64,000 bases of DNA. It comes from Thermohalobaculum sp963700775 (GTDB lineage Bacteria > Pseudomonadota > Alphaproteobacteria > Rhodobacterales > Rhodobacteraceae). Of this stretch, positions 26,053 through 33,974 are shown one piece after another; the first letter of the stretch is position 1; the number at the start of each line of letters is the position of its first letter. The stretch covers positions 310,001 through 374,000 of the forward strand of contig CAVOYU010000006.1 in NCBI GenBank assembly GCA_963700775.1, read 5' to 3'. A program made the position numbers and the translations under genes. Below the pieces are notes generated by a model. The model ran no database searches. It worked only from the letters and a program-made list of their open reading frames with translations, and had not been told where the DNA came from.

Positions 26053-26928
26053 ATGAGCCACCCCCTGCCGCATCCCGAGGTCACGGCCTTCTTCGACGAG
26101 GCGACCAACACCGTTTCCTATGTGCTGAGGGACCCCGGAAGCACGGCCTGCGCGGTAATCGATTCGGTGCTCGATTTCGACTACGCCTCCGGACGGACGA
26201 GCACCGCCTCGGCCGACCGGATCATCGGCCATGTCCGCGCCAGTGGCCTGACGGTCGCCTGGCTGCTTGAGACCCATGTCCATGCCGACCACCTCTCGGC
26301 CGCGCCCTACATCCAGCGCGAGCTCGGCGGGCAGATCGGCATCGGCGACCGGATCACCGTGGTGCAGGACACCTTCGGCAAGGTGTTCAACGCCGGCACC
26401 GAGTTCGAGCGCGACGGCAGCCAGTTCGACCGGCTGTTCCGCGAGCAGGACCGGTTCGAGATCGGCGGCCTGACCGGCTCGGTGCTGCACACGCCGGGGC
26501 ACACCCCGGCCTGCCTGACCTATGTAATCGGCGACGCCGCCTTCGTGGGCGACACCCTGTTCATGCCCGACTACGGCACGGCCCGCTGCGACTTCCCCGG
26601 CGGCTCGGCGGCGGGCTTGTGGGAATCGATCCAGAAGGTGCTGAGCCTGCCCGCCGACACCCGGCTGTTCATGTGCCACGACTACAAGGCGCCCGGCCGC
26701 GACAGCTATGCCTGGGAGACCACCGTGGCCGAGGAGAAGGCCGCGAACGTGCATATCGCCGGCAAGACCAAAGAGGAATTCGTGGCGCTGCGCGAAGCGC
26801 GCGACGCGACGCTGGCGATGCCGAAGCTGATTATTCCGTCGATTCAGGTTAACATGAGAGCAGGCCGCATGCCCGCGGCCGAGGACAACGGCACCGTCTA
26901 TCTCAAGGTGCCGGTCAACACGCTCTGA
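26053..26928 (+). CDS. MBL-fold persulfide dioxygenase-like hydrolase (Blh/ETHE1 group)
   Basis: 291 residues. The metallo-beta-lactamase metal motif is THVHADHLSAA (H-x-H-x-D-H), followed by TPGHTPACLTYV and DTLFMPDYGTARCDFPGGSA, the arrangement of the ETHE1/Blh mononuclear-iron persulfide dioxygenases that oxidise glutathione persulfide to sulfite. There is no rhodanese domain on this protein. The next two genes are YeeE/YedE sulfur-transport proteins, the operon layout known for Blh in Agrobacterium and Xylella, but no BigR/SqrR-type repressor gene is adjacent. ATG 26053 follows GGAGA; ATG 26002 would add 17 residues that contain the duplicated ENQP. Confidence 0.85.
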   Translation: MSHPLPHPEVTAFFDEATNTVSYVLRDPGSTACAVIDSVLDFDYASGRTSTASADRIIGHVRASGLTVAWLLETHVHADHLSAAPYIQRELGGQIGIGDRITVVQDTFGKVFNAGTEFERDGSQFDRLFREQDRFEIGGLTGSVLHTPGHTPACLTYVIGDAAFVGDTLFMPDYGTARCDFPGGSAAGLWESIQKVLSLPADTRLFMCHDYKAPGRDSYAWETTVAEEKAANVHIAGKTKEEFVALREARDATLAMPKLIIPSIQVNMRAGRMPAAEDNGTVYLKVPVNTL

Positions 26929-26963
26929 TGCACGAGGGTCGCGCCGGGCACGGGGACAAATTC

Positions 26964-26997
26964 GACATGGTGATCGACTGGACATGGTGATCGACTG
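26964..26997. repeat. 17-bp perfect tandem duplication over the YeeE start
   Basis: GACATGGTGATCGACTG occurs at 26964-26980 and again at 26981-26997. It duplicates the start codon region. The first ATG (26967) is out of frame with the gene and opens a 7-codon minigene (MVIDWTW, stop 26988-26990) that overlaps the true start at 26984. Confidence 0.9.
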
Positions 26998-27412
26998 GAT
27001 ACACGGCCTGATCGGCGGCCTGCTGATCGGCGGCGGCGCCGCGGTGATGCTGATCGGCAATGGCCGCATCGCCGGGATCAGCGGCATCCTCGGGAGCGTC
27101 CTCGGCGGCGCTCTGCACCGTCGCGGAGTTCCCGAGGGTCTGGCCTTCCTGGCCGGGCTGATCGCCGTCCCGGCGCTCTGGTCGGCGTTCGCGAGCGCGC
27201 CCGAGATCCAGGTGACCGGCTCGGCGCCCCTGCTGCTGGTCGGCGGGCTTCTGGTCGGCTTCGGCACGAGGCTCGGCAGCGGCTGTACCTCCGGTCACGG
27301 CGTCTGCGGGCTCTCGCGCCTCTCGGTCCGGTCGATGGCGGCGACCGGGGTGTTCATGGCCGTGGCGGCGGCGGTGGTGTTCCTCACCCGCCACCTGCTG
27401 GGTGGGGTCTGA
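26984..27412 (+). CDS. YeeE/YedE family sulfur-transport protein, first of a pair
   Basis: A 142-residue membrane protein with four spans and the conserved motif RLGSGCTSGHGVCGLSRLS, whose cysteines relay thiosulfate or persulfide sulfur in the YeeE/TsuA family (PF04143-type). It is a half-size member; the next gene supplies the other half. The start ATG is the second copy in a 17-bp duplication. It follows the dioxygenase-like gene by 55 bases and is followed by its partner after one base, so the three probably form one sulfur-handling operon. Confidence 0.88.
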   Translation: MVIDWIHGLIGGLLIGGGAAVMLIGNGRIAGISGILGSVLGGALHRRGVPEGLAFLAGLIAVPALWSAFASAPEIQVTGSAPLLLVGGLLVGFGTRLGSGCTSGHGVCGLSRLSVRSMAATGVFMAVAAAVVFLTRHLLGGV

Positions 27413-27413
27413 G

Positions 27414-27854
27414 ATGCGGGTGCTGTTCGCCCTTCTTTCCGGCGGCCTGTTCGGCCTCGGCCTGATCGTCTCCGACATGATCAACCCGGCCCGGGTGCTG
27501 GGTTTCCTCGACCTGGCCGGCGCCTGGGACCCGACGCTGGCCTTCGTCATGGCCGGCGCCCTGATCCCGATGGCACTGGCCTGGCGGGTGGCCGGCGCCC
27601 GAACCGCACCGCTCGCCGGGGGCAGCTTCCCGGGCCCGGCGTCGCCGCTGATCGACGGACGCCTGATCGGGGGCGCCGTGACCTTCGGCGCCGGCTGGGG
27701 GCTGGTCGGGTTCTGCCCCGGCCCGGCGCTCGCCGCCGTCGGCGCCGGCAGCCTCGCCGCGTTCATCTTCACGGTGGCGATGATCTCCGGGATGTTCGGC
27801 TATGCCGCGGTCTTCCCGGCCTCGCAGCCGCCGGCCGCGATCACCCCGCGCTGA
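27414..27854 (+). CDS. YeeE/YedE family sulfur-transport protein, second of a pair
   Basis: 146 residues, about four membrane spans. The family segments are GLIVSDMINPARVLGFLDLAG near the start and TFGAGWGLVGFCPGPALAAVG with the second conserved cysteine. Together with the preceding half-size protein it makes the full set of repeats of a long YeeE transporter. Substrate (thiosulfate, sulfide or persulfide) is inferred from family and from the persulfide dioxygenase next door. It converges on the periplasmic protein gene with a 10-base gap. Confidence 0.85.
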   Translation: MRVLFALLSGGLFGLGLIVSDMINPARVLGFLDLAGAWDPTLAFVMAGALIPMALAWRVAGARTAPLAGGSFPGPASPLIDGRLIGGAVTFGAGWGLVGFCPGPALAAVGAGSLAAFIFTVAMISGMFGYAAVFPASQPPAAITPR

Positions 27855-27864
27855 CCTGCGCGCC

Positions 27865-28428
27865 TCAGAACGCCGTCAGGCCCTTGAGGTCGATGGCCCC
27901 GAAATAGGCTTCCTTGTCCTCGACCGGCGCGCTGCCGCTGATCTGGATCAGGATCCGGTTGTCGACCAGCGCCTGGACCTCGCCCTGCTTGGTGACCACC
28001 ACCATCTGCCGGTTGATCCGCTTCACCTGACCCATGGTCCCGAGCAGCGTGGCGTTCCCGAACATCGCCCCCATCGCCGTGACCATCTGGTTGTCGGCCA
28101 TGAACTGGATCTCGACCCGGTCCTGGCCGCGCTCATAGGCCGCGCTGGCGCTGAGCCCGCCCCCGAAGGCCGCCATCGCCTGGGTCTGGTCCTGGCCTTC
28201 TAGCCGGGTCCAGCCCTCCAGCGGCGCCGGCAGGAAGTCGCCGAGCCCCGCCGCCTTCATCTGCGCCATCAGCTGCGAGGCGAAATCGACCTCCTCCTTG
28301 GCGGCGTTGAGATCGCCGGCCTGGTAGGCCTCGAGCGCCGCCTTGAGCGCCTCCTCGATCTCGTCCGCCCGCGCCTGGAACGGGATCGCCGCGACCAGCA
28401 GGGCGGCGGCGGTCAGCATGGCCTTCAT
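27865..28428 (-). CDS. Secreted protein of unknown function
   Basis: 187 residues. MKAMLTAAALLVAAIPFQARADE is a clear Sec signal peptide with an A-R-A cleavage site. The mature part begins with a helical DEIEEALKAALEAYQAGDLNAAKEE stretch that resembles a TPR-like hairpin, then an alpha/beta region with AAYERGQDRVEIQFMADNQMV and VVVTKQGEVQALVDNRILIQISG. I do not recognise the family. The ATG at 28428 has GGGAG 7 bases upstream and a good promoter further up. It is probably periplasmic; the neighbours do not reveal its job. Confidence 0.75.
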   Translation of the reverse strand: MKAMLTAAALLVAAIPFQARADEIEEALKAALEAYQAGDLNAAKEEVDFASQLMAQMKAAGLGDFLPAPLEGWTRLEGQDQTQAMAAFGGGLSASAAYERGQDRVEIQFMADNQMVTAMGAMFGNATLLGTMGQVKRINRQMVVVTKQGEVQALVDNRILIQISGSAPVEDKEAYFGAIDLKGLTAF

Positions 28429-28460
28429 GGTTGGCTCCCGATGCAGTTTCAATCGTCGGG

Positions 28461-28489
28461 ATAATAACCCAACCGGCAGCGCCGTTGAA
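28461..28489 (-). promoter_or_regulatory. Promoter for the secreted-protein gene
   Basis: On the minus strand TTCAAC (28484-28489) and TATTAT (28461-28466) lie 17 bases apart; the -10 matches consensus at five of six positions. It gives a leader of about 25 bases before the ATG at 28428. Confidence 0.5.
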
Positions 28490-28580
28490 GTTTTGCAAAA
28501 TCCGCTGGGCACTGCATGATCGGCCGGTGCGGACCGGCGCAGGACGGCAGGGCGCGGCCGCGCGAGAAGAGGAGGATGCC

Positions 28581-28970
28581 ATGATCACCCACAACGGCGG
28601 CTGCCACTGCGGACGGGTGCGCTTCGAGGTGACCGCGCCGGCCGACCTCACGGTCTCGGAATGCAACTGCTCGATCTGCGCCAAGTCGGGCTATCTGGGC
28701 CTCATCGTTCCGCGCGACCGGTTCAGGCTGCTGTGCGGCGAGCAGGACCTGACCGCCTACCGCTTCAATACCGGCACCGCGGAGCATCTGTTCTGCCGCC
28801 ACTGCGGGATCAAGTCGTTCTACGTCCCGCGCTCGCACCCGGACGGCTACAACGTCAATGCGCGCTGCCTCGACCGGCAGACCGTCGCCAGCATGACGAC
28901 CCGGCCCTTCAACGGCCAGGAATGGGAGCGGCAGTACCCGCAAGGCCGCGCCCCGGCCTTTCCGGAGTAG
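28581..28970 (+). CDS. GFA-family (CENP-V/GFA) zinc protein
   Basis: 129 residues of the glutathione-dependent formaldehyde-activating (GFA) fold. Zinc ligands are visible: NGGCHCGRVRFEV near residue 5-17, SECNCSICAKSG in the middle and LFCRHCGIKSFY later, matching the C-x-C, C-x-x-C and C-x-x-C pattern. Known members bind zinc and some bind glutathione or act on glutathione adducts, but most have no proven reaction. AGAGGAGG lies 6 bases before the ATG. It is followed after 3 bases by the GMC oxidoreductase gene, probably as one transcript. Confidence 0.9.
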   Translation: MITHNGGCHCGRVRFEVTAPADLTVSECNCSICAKSGYLGLIVPRDRFRLLCGEQDLTAYRFNTGTAEHLFCRHCGIKSFYVPRSHPDGYNVNARCLDRQTVASMTTRPFNGQEWERQYPQGRAPAFPE

Positions 28971-28973
28971 GGC

Positions 28974-30581
28974 ATGACCGGCGGCGGGGACTACGACTAC
29001 ATCATCGTCGGCGCCGGCACCGCCGGCTGCCTGCTGGCCAACCGCCTCAGCGCCGATCCGAAGAACCGGGTGCTGCTGCTCGAGGCCGGCGGCAGCGACA
29101 ACTACATCTGGGTGCGCATTCCGGTCGGCTATCTCTACTGCATCGGCAACCCGCGCACCGACTGGGGATTCAGGACCCGGGCCGAGCCGGGGCTGAACGG
29201 CCGCGCCATCGCCTATCCGCGCGGCAAGGTGCTGGGCGGCTGCTCGTCGATCAACGGCATGCTCTACCTGCGCGGCCAGGCTCGCGACTACGACCACTGG
29301 CGGCAACTGGGCAATCCCGGCTGGGGCTGGGACGACGTGCTGCCCTATTTCAAGCGCCACGAGGACTACTACGCCGGAGCCGACGAGATGCACGGCGCGG
29401 GCGGCGAATGGCGGATCGAGCGACAGCGCCTGTCCTGGGAGATCCTCGACGCCTTCGCCGATGCCTGCGCGGCGGCCGGCATCCCGAAGACCGCGGACTT
29501 CAACCGCGGCAACAACCTGGGCGTCAGCTATTTCCGGGTCAACCAGAAGGCCGGCTGGCGCTGGAACACGGCGCGCGGCTTCCTCGGCCCGGCGAAGGGG
29601 CGCACCAACCTGACGATCCTGACCCATGCCGAGGCCGCGGGTTTGGTCTTGGAGGGCCGCCGCGCGCGCGGCGTGTACTTCCGCCAGAAGGGCGAGGCGC
29701 GCACGGCCCGTGCCCGGCGCGAGGTCATCCTCGCCGCTGGCGCCATTGGCTCGCCGCACCTCATGCAGCTCTCCGGCATCGGGCCGGGGGCCGTGCTTCA
29801 GGCGCATGGCATCCCCGTGGTCCATGACGTGCCCGGTGTCGGCGACAACCTGCAGGACCACCTGCAGGTCCGCTGCGCCTACCGGGTCGAGGGCGTTCTG
29901 ACGCTAAACGAGCGCGCTCGCACCCTATTAGGAAAGGCGGGCATCGCGCTGGAATACCTCCTGAAACGATCGGGGCCGATGTCGATGGCCCCGTCCCAGC
30001 TCGGCGCCTTCGCGAAGTCCTCGGACGCGGTCGAGACACCGGACCTCGAATACCATGTCCAGCCCCTGACGCTCGACAAGTTCGGCGAGCCCTTGCATGA
30101 CTTCCCCGCCTTCACGGCGTCTGTCTGTCACCTGCGCCCGGAGAGCCGCGGGACCGTCCGGATCACCTCGCGCGACCCGGCCACCCCGCCCGAGATCGCG
30201 CCCAATTACCTCGCGACCGAGGGCGACCGGCAGGTCGCGGCGAACGCGATCCGGTTGACCCGGCGGATCGTCGCGCAGGCGCCGCTGGCGAGGTACCGGC
30301 CGCAGGAGTTCCGCCCCGGCCCCGCGGTCGGCGACGGCGATGCCGAACTGGCGAAGGCGGCGGGCGAGATCGGCACGACGATCTTCCACCCCGTGGGCAC
30401 CGCAAGAATGGGCTCGGACCCGATGGCGGTCGTCGATGCGCGGCTGCGCGTGCATGGCATCGAGGGGCTGCGCGTGATCGACGCCTCGGTGATGCCGACC
30501 ATCACCTCGGGCAACACCAACTCGCCGGTGCTGATGATCGCCGAGAAGGGTGCCGAGATGATGATCGAGGACGCCCGCTAG
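28974..30581 (+). CDS. GMC-family FAD-dependent oxidoreductase (choline dehydrogenase-like)
   Basis: A 535-residue flavoprotein. The N-terminal YDYIIVGAGTAGCLLANRLS is the FAD dinucleotide motif; GKVLGGCSSINGMLYLRGQ is GMC signature 1; ILAAGAIGSPHLMQLSGIGP is signature 2; the C-terminal catalytic region is IFHPVGTARMGSDPM with SGNTNSPVLMIAEKGAE. Oxidises a primary or secondary alcohol and passes electrons to an acceptor or quinone; the group includes choline and polyethylene-glycol dehydrogenases. No signal peptide. The start is 3 bases after the GFA gene. The substrate is not determined. Confidence 0.92.
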   Translation: MTGGGDYDYIIVGAGTAGCLLANRLSADPKNRVLLLEAGGSDNYIWVRIPVGYLYCIGNPRTDWGFRTRAEPGLNGRAIAYPRGKVLGGCSSINGMLYLRGQARDYDHWRQLGNPGWGWDDVLPYFKRHEDYYAGADEMHGAGGEWRIERQRLSWEILDAFADACAAAGIPKTADFNRGNNLGVSYFRVNQKAGWRWNTARGFLGPAKGRTNLTILTHAEAAGLVLEGRRARGVYFRQKGEARTARARREVILAAGAIGSPHLMQLSGIGPGAVLQAHGIPVVHDVPGVGDNLQDHLQVRCAYRVEGVLTLNERARTLLGKAGIALEYLLKRSGPMSMAPSQLGAFAKSSDAVETPDLEYHVQPLTLDKFGEPLHDFPAFTASVCHLRPESRGTVRITSRDPATPPEIAPNYLATEGDRQVAANAIRLTRRIVAQAPLARYRPQEFRPGPAVGDGDAELAKAAGEIGTTIFHPVGTARMGSDPMAVVDARLRVHGIEGLRVIDASVMPTITSGNTNSPVLMIAEKGAEMMIEDAR

Positions 30582-30621
30582 GGTCGAATAGGGGCAAACC
30601 GAAACCGTTGGAACTTCGTCG

Positions 30622-30696
30622 TGCCCGGCCCTGCGCGGGGCATCCAGTTGCGGCGGCACCGCCTGGTCGCTCGATTGCCGGGTCGAGCCCGGCAAT
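30622..30696. repeat. Alphaproteobacterial-type palindromic intergenic repeat
   Basis: ATTGCCGGG-TCGAG-CCCGGCAAT (30674-30696) is a perfect 9+9 hairpin, preceded by GTGCCCGGCC...GGGGCATCCAG (30621-30645), a second imperfect palindrome. Both resemble the scattered REP-like elements of alphaproteobacteria (CATTGCCGGGCTTGACCCGGCAATC type). They lie between convergent genes and may also end both transcripts. Confidence 0.6.
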
Positions 30697-30739
30697 GACC
30701 CGTAGGCCTGGATCGCCCGAGTCCGAATAAAGCGATCGC

Positions 30740-31333
30740 TCAGGCCTCGGGCTCGCGCCCCTCGCGCCGGGCCGTCTGCCAGACCTCGTGCGCCGAGCCC
30801 AGATTCAGCGCCGCGATGCCCAGCCCGACCACGAGGTCCGGCCAGGCCGAGGCCCAGAGCGCGGTGACGAGCCCGGCCGCGATGATCGCAAGGTTCGCCA
30901 CGGCGTCGTTCCGCGCCGAGTAGTAGACCGCCTTCGCCAGGCTCCCCTCGTGCCGGCGGTGCGGCGCGAGGAGCAGCGCGCAGGTGAAATTCACCGCCAG
31001 CGCACCCAGCGCCGCCAGGGTCAGCGGACCGTAGGCGGGAGCGACCGGGTCGAGGAGCTTCTGCCAGGCGGTCCAGAGCGCCGCTGCCGAGGGCACCAGC
31101 AGGATCAGCGCCAGCAGCACCGCCACCCGCGCCCGCGCGCGGACAGACCAACCGAGCGCCATCAGCGCCAGAAGGTTCAGCGCCGCGTCCTCGAGGAAAT
31201 CCACGCTGTCCGCGAAGAGTGCGACCGAGCCGATCGTGCTGGCGACCGCGAACTCGACCCAGAAGTAGCCGAGGTTGAGTGCGGCGACCCAAGCCACCGC
31301 GCGCCGGAAGGGACGGCCCTCTGGTGCTGTCAT
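30740..31333 (-). CDS. Cation efflux (CDF-like) membrane protein, short form
   Basis: 197 residues with about six membrane spans, matching the membrane domain of cation diffusion facilitators. The metal-site pairs are visible as FADSVDFLEDAALN in span 2 and YYSARNDAVANLAII in span 5. The cytoplasmic C-terminal domain of classical CDF proteins is absent, so this is a compact form. Likely to exchange a divalent metal for protons across the inner membrane; the metal is not predictable. It lies downstream of the cell-wall hydrolase gene on the same strand. Confidence 0.85.
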   Translation of the reverse strand: MTAPEGRPFRRAVAWVAALNLGYFWVEFAVASTIGSVALFADSVDFLEDAALNLLALMALGWSVRARARVAVLLALILLVPSAAALWTAWQKLLDPVAPAYGPLTLAALGALAVNFTCALLLAPHRRHEGSLAKAVYYSARNDAVANLAIIAAGLVTALWASAWPDLVVGLGIAALNLGSAHEVWQTARREGREPEA

Positions 31334-31410
31334 GCTGGCTGCCTCGCGCTTCGCCGGGTCGTCCGGCCCGGTTCCGTCCTAGCCCGCGGCCCGGCCCGGG
31401 TCCAGCGGCG

Positions 31411-31914
31411 CTAGCGATCGTCGAGGAAGTAGAAGTAATGCGCGCCGATGCGCCCGCGCGGGCTCGCCACCTTCGCCCAGGCGGGCTTGACTTGGCGGTT
31501 GTGGAACATGTTGGCGCCGTTGGTCGGGTCCTCGGCCGTGCCGTCGAGGATGCCGCGCGCCACCTTCACGGTGCGATTGTACTCAAGCTTGTTGGTCGCG
31601 ATGTCGGAACGCCCGTCGCACCACCAGTTGAACTGGCATGGCGGCTCCTCGCCGCCCTCCTTGATCACCGCGCAGATGTCGTCGGGAAACTCGGTGTCGC
31701 GGGCCCGGTTCACGACCACGAAGCCGACCGCCGTCATCTCCTTGATGCTGCGGCCGCGCGCCTCGAAATAGATCGACCGCGCGAGGCAGACCAGCGGGTC
31801 GTCGAGCGGCCGGGTGCCGTCGAGCTTCGGCGCCTGGGCCAGAGCAGCGCCCGTCCCGCCGACCGTCAGCGCGGCGAGAATCAGTGGAAGCGTACATCGC
31901 AAGAACCGTTTCAG
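31411..31914 (-). CDS. SleB-family cell wall hydrolase, secreted
   Basis: 167 residues. The mature part is the SleB/hydrolase_2 fold of lytic transglycosylase-like enzymes: LVCLARSIYFEARGRSIKEM with the catalytic glutamate, AVGFVVVNRARDTEFPDDIC and CQFNWWCDGRSD. The N-terminus is a full signal peptide, KRFLRCTLPLILAALTV...ALAQA, but the only start that includes its Arg/Lys residues is CTG at 31914, with GAGGGG 6 bases upstream. No ATG or GTG is in frame; TTG at 31902 would shorten the signal peptide. Acts on peptidoglycan in the periplasm, possibly in cell-wall remodelling. Confidence 0.8.
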   Translation of the reverse strand: MKRFLRCTLPLILAALTVGGTGAALAQAPKLDGTRPLDDPLVCLARSIYFEARGRSIKEMTAVGFVVVNRARDTEFPDDICAVIKEGGEEPPCQFNWWCDGRSDIATNKLEYNRTVKVARGILDGTAEDPTNGANMFHNRQVKPAWAKVASPRGRIGAHYFYFLDDR

Positions 31915-31973
31915 ATGAACCCCCTCACCCGGAACTCTAGGGTGAGGTCTGAGGTTCGCGGAGTCAATCCGGA

Positions 31974-33104
31974 TCAGCCCGCCAGCTGGCGGGCGATGAT
32001 CAGCTTCTGGATGTCGTTGGTGCCCTCGTAGATCTGGCAGACCTTCTGGTCGCGGTACATGCGCTCGACCTCGAAATCGGCGAGATAGCCATAGCCGCCC
32101 AGCACCTGGATCGCCTCGGAGGTGATCCGCTCCGCCGCCTGGGCGCAGAACAGCTTGGCCATGCAGGCCTCCTTCAGGCAAGGCTCGCCCCGGTCTTTCA
32201 TCCGGGCCGCGTTCAGCACCAGCTGCCGGGCGGCCTCGAGATCGGTCGCCATCTCGCTCAGGCGGAACTGCACCGCCTGGAGATCGAAGATCGGCCCGCC
32301 GAAGGCGGTGCGCTCGCGCGCATAGGCCAGCGCCCGCTCGAAGGCGGCCTGGGCGAGGCCGGTCGCCTGCGCGGCGATGCCGATGCGCCCGGCTTCCAGC
32401 GACGAGAGCGCGATTGAATACCCCTGCCCCTCCTCGCCGATCCGGTCCTCGAACGGCACCTTCATGTCCTCGAAGGCGAGCGCGCAGGAATCGGATGCCT
32501 TCTGGCCGAGCTTCTCCTCGACCCGGACCACGCTGAAGCCCGGCGTGTCGTTGGCGACGACGAAGCAGGAAATACCCTTCTTGCCCCGCTCCGGGTCGGT
32601 GACGGCGAACAGCACAGTCGTCTTGCCGATCCGCGCCGAGGAGATGAACTGCTTGGCGCCGTTGACCACGTAGCCCTCGTTCGAGCGCACCGCGCGGGCC
32701 TTCAGATTGGCGGCGTCCGAGCCGGCCTGCGGCTCGGTCAGCGCGAATGAGCCGATGTGGCGGCCCTCGGCCAGCGGGCGCAGCCAGCGCTCCTTCTGCT
32801 CGTCGCTGGCGAAGCGGTCCAGCACCGCGCAGACCGGCGCGTTGTGGACCGAGACCATGGTCGAGACCGAGCCGTCGCCAGCCGCGATCTCCATCAGCGC
32901 CAGCGCATAGGAGACATAATCCGCCCCGGCGCCGCCCCAGTCCGGGTCGATGGTCATGCCGAGAAACCCGAGCTCGCCGAGTTCGGCCACTACCTCCGGC
33001 TCGATTGCGCCGGCCTTCTCGCGCGCCTGCGCCGTCGGCGCCAGCCGTTCCCGGGCATAGTTCCGCGCCATGTCGCGGATCATGATCTGCTCGTCAGTCA
33101 GCAT
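31974..33104 (-). CDS. Acyl-CoA dehydrogenase
   Basis: A 376-residue FAD enzyme that introduces the alpha-beta double bond into acyl-CoA and passes electrons to ETF. Family marks are GSFALTEPQAGSDAANLKARA with the FAD/substrate motif, NGAKQFISSARIGKTTVLFAV, the helix region FQLRLSEMATDLEAARQLVL (as QFRLSEMATDLEAARQLVL) and the C-terminal VLGGYGYLADFEVERMYRD with IYEGTNDIQKLIIARQL, where the catalytic glutamate is IYEGT. This glutamate position is that of short-chain and branched-chain forms. It ends the thiolase-rhodanese-NAT-ACAD run on the minus strand; chain-length preference is not fixed. Confidence 0.95.
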   Translation of the reverse strand: MLTDEQIMIRDMARNYARERLAPTAQAREKAGAIEPEVVAELGELGFLGMTIDPDWGGAGADYVSYALALMEIAAGDGSVSTMVSVHNAPVCAVLDRFASDEQKERWLRPLAEGRHIGSFALTEPQAGSDAANLKARAVRSNEGYVVNGAKQFISSARIGKTTVLFAVTDPERGKKGISCFVVANDTPGFSVVRVEEKLGQKASDSCALAFEDMKVPFEDRIGEEGQGYSIALSSLEAGRIGIAAQATGLAQAAFERALAYARERTAFGGPIFDLQAVQFRLSEMATDLEAARQLVLNAARMKDRGEPCLKEACMAKLFCAQAAERITSEAIQVLGGYGYLADFEVERMYRDQKVCQIYEGTNDIQKLIIARQLAG

Positions 33105-33119
33105 GGCGCCCCTTTCGGT

Positions 33120-33971
33120 TCACGGTGTCGGCCGGCCGAAAGTGCTTACCGAAACACTCTCGACGTCTCTGTCCCCGAACAGCGCTCTGTGGCGGGCCTC
33201 GACCTTTGGCCAGGCCTGCCTGATTTCGGGGTCGCTTATCCCGAAGACCTTTGACAGCAGTTCCTCCAGCTCGGCGGCATCCCGGACCATATGCTTTCGG
33301 CCTTCGTTGCCGAACTTCTCCTGGAAGACCCGGCCGGTCAGGCAGACCAGGGAATCCCCGCGCATCCGCTGGATTATCAGGTTCTGGACGAAGACCGAGT
33401 CCGGGTTCGTCTGCAGGTCGAGGCCGCGCGCCTCGATCGCGACGGGATCTATCGGATGGTCCGAGAAGTCGAAGCTTGCCGGATAGGCGCCGGCATGATT
33501 GGCGAACCGCCAGTATCCATCCTTGAGCCGCGACAGCCCGAAACTCAGCTTGCCCTGCACGTGGATACCCTCGGCCAGCGGCACCGGCTCTCGCAGCCCG
33601 TCGCCCAGTCCAAGATCGCAGACATAGGTTCGATCCAGTTCAACCAGCACCAGGATGTGGTTGCCAAGCGCCGAGTCGCCGCGCTCGAAGCGGTGAATGC
33701 CGCCCGTCACCAGACGGGCATCGAAGCCGATGGCCTGCAGTGCATGGGCCAGCAGGGTATTCATCTCATAGCACCAGCCACCCCGCCGACCGGTCACGAT
33801 CTTGGCGACAACGCGATCGATCTCGCTCCCGACCGGCCGCTCGAGCTGAATGTCGAGATTCTCGTAGGGGATCGCGAGCGCGTGCGCGCGATGAACCCCG
33901 ACCAGGCATTCGAGGTCCGGCGCAACCGGGTCATCGTACTCGATCCGCTGCAGATATGCGTCCAGCCACAT
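33120..33971 (-). CDS. nat: Arylamine N-acetyltransferase
   Basis: 283 residues. The catalytic triad is visible: Cys67 in RRGGWCYEMN (R-G-G-x-C), His105 in LGNHILVLVELD and Asp119 in YVCDLGLGDG. The usual bacterial NAT length is 270-285, and the N-terminal ALAIPYENLDIQL is also conserved. It transfers an acetyl group, sometimes propionyl or malonyl, from CoA to arylamines or hydrazines, via an acyl-cysteine. It sits 3 bases after the rhodanese gene and 15 bases before the acyl-CoA dehydrogenase gene, an odd place that suggests a CoA-linked function. Its codon use looks somewhat less G+C-rich than the neighbours. Confidence 0.93.
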   Translation of the reverse strand: MWLDAYLQRIEYDDPVAPDLECLVGVHRAHALAIPYENLDIQLERPVGSEIDRVVAKIVTGRRGGWCYEMNTLLAHALQAIGFDARLVTGGIHRFERGDSALGNHILVLVELDRTYVCDLGLGDGLREPVPLAEGIHVQGKLSFGLSRLKDGYWRFANHAGAYPASFDFSDHPIDPVAIEARGLDLQTNPDSVFVQNLIIQRMRGDSLVCLTGRVFQEKFGNEGRKHMVRDAAELEELLSKVFGISDPEIRQAWPKVEARHRALFGDRDVESVSVSTFGRPTP

Positions 33972-33974
33972 CGC

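Noticed and set aside
26964..26997. 17-bp duplication as an attachment site or transposon footprint
   Set aside because: Copies are directly abutting with nothing between, and no integrase or transposase gene is near; slippage is simpler.
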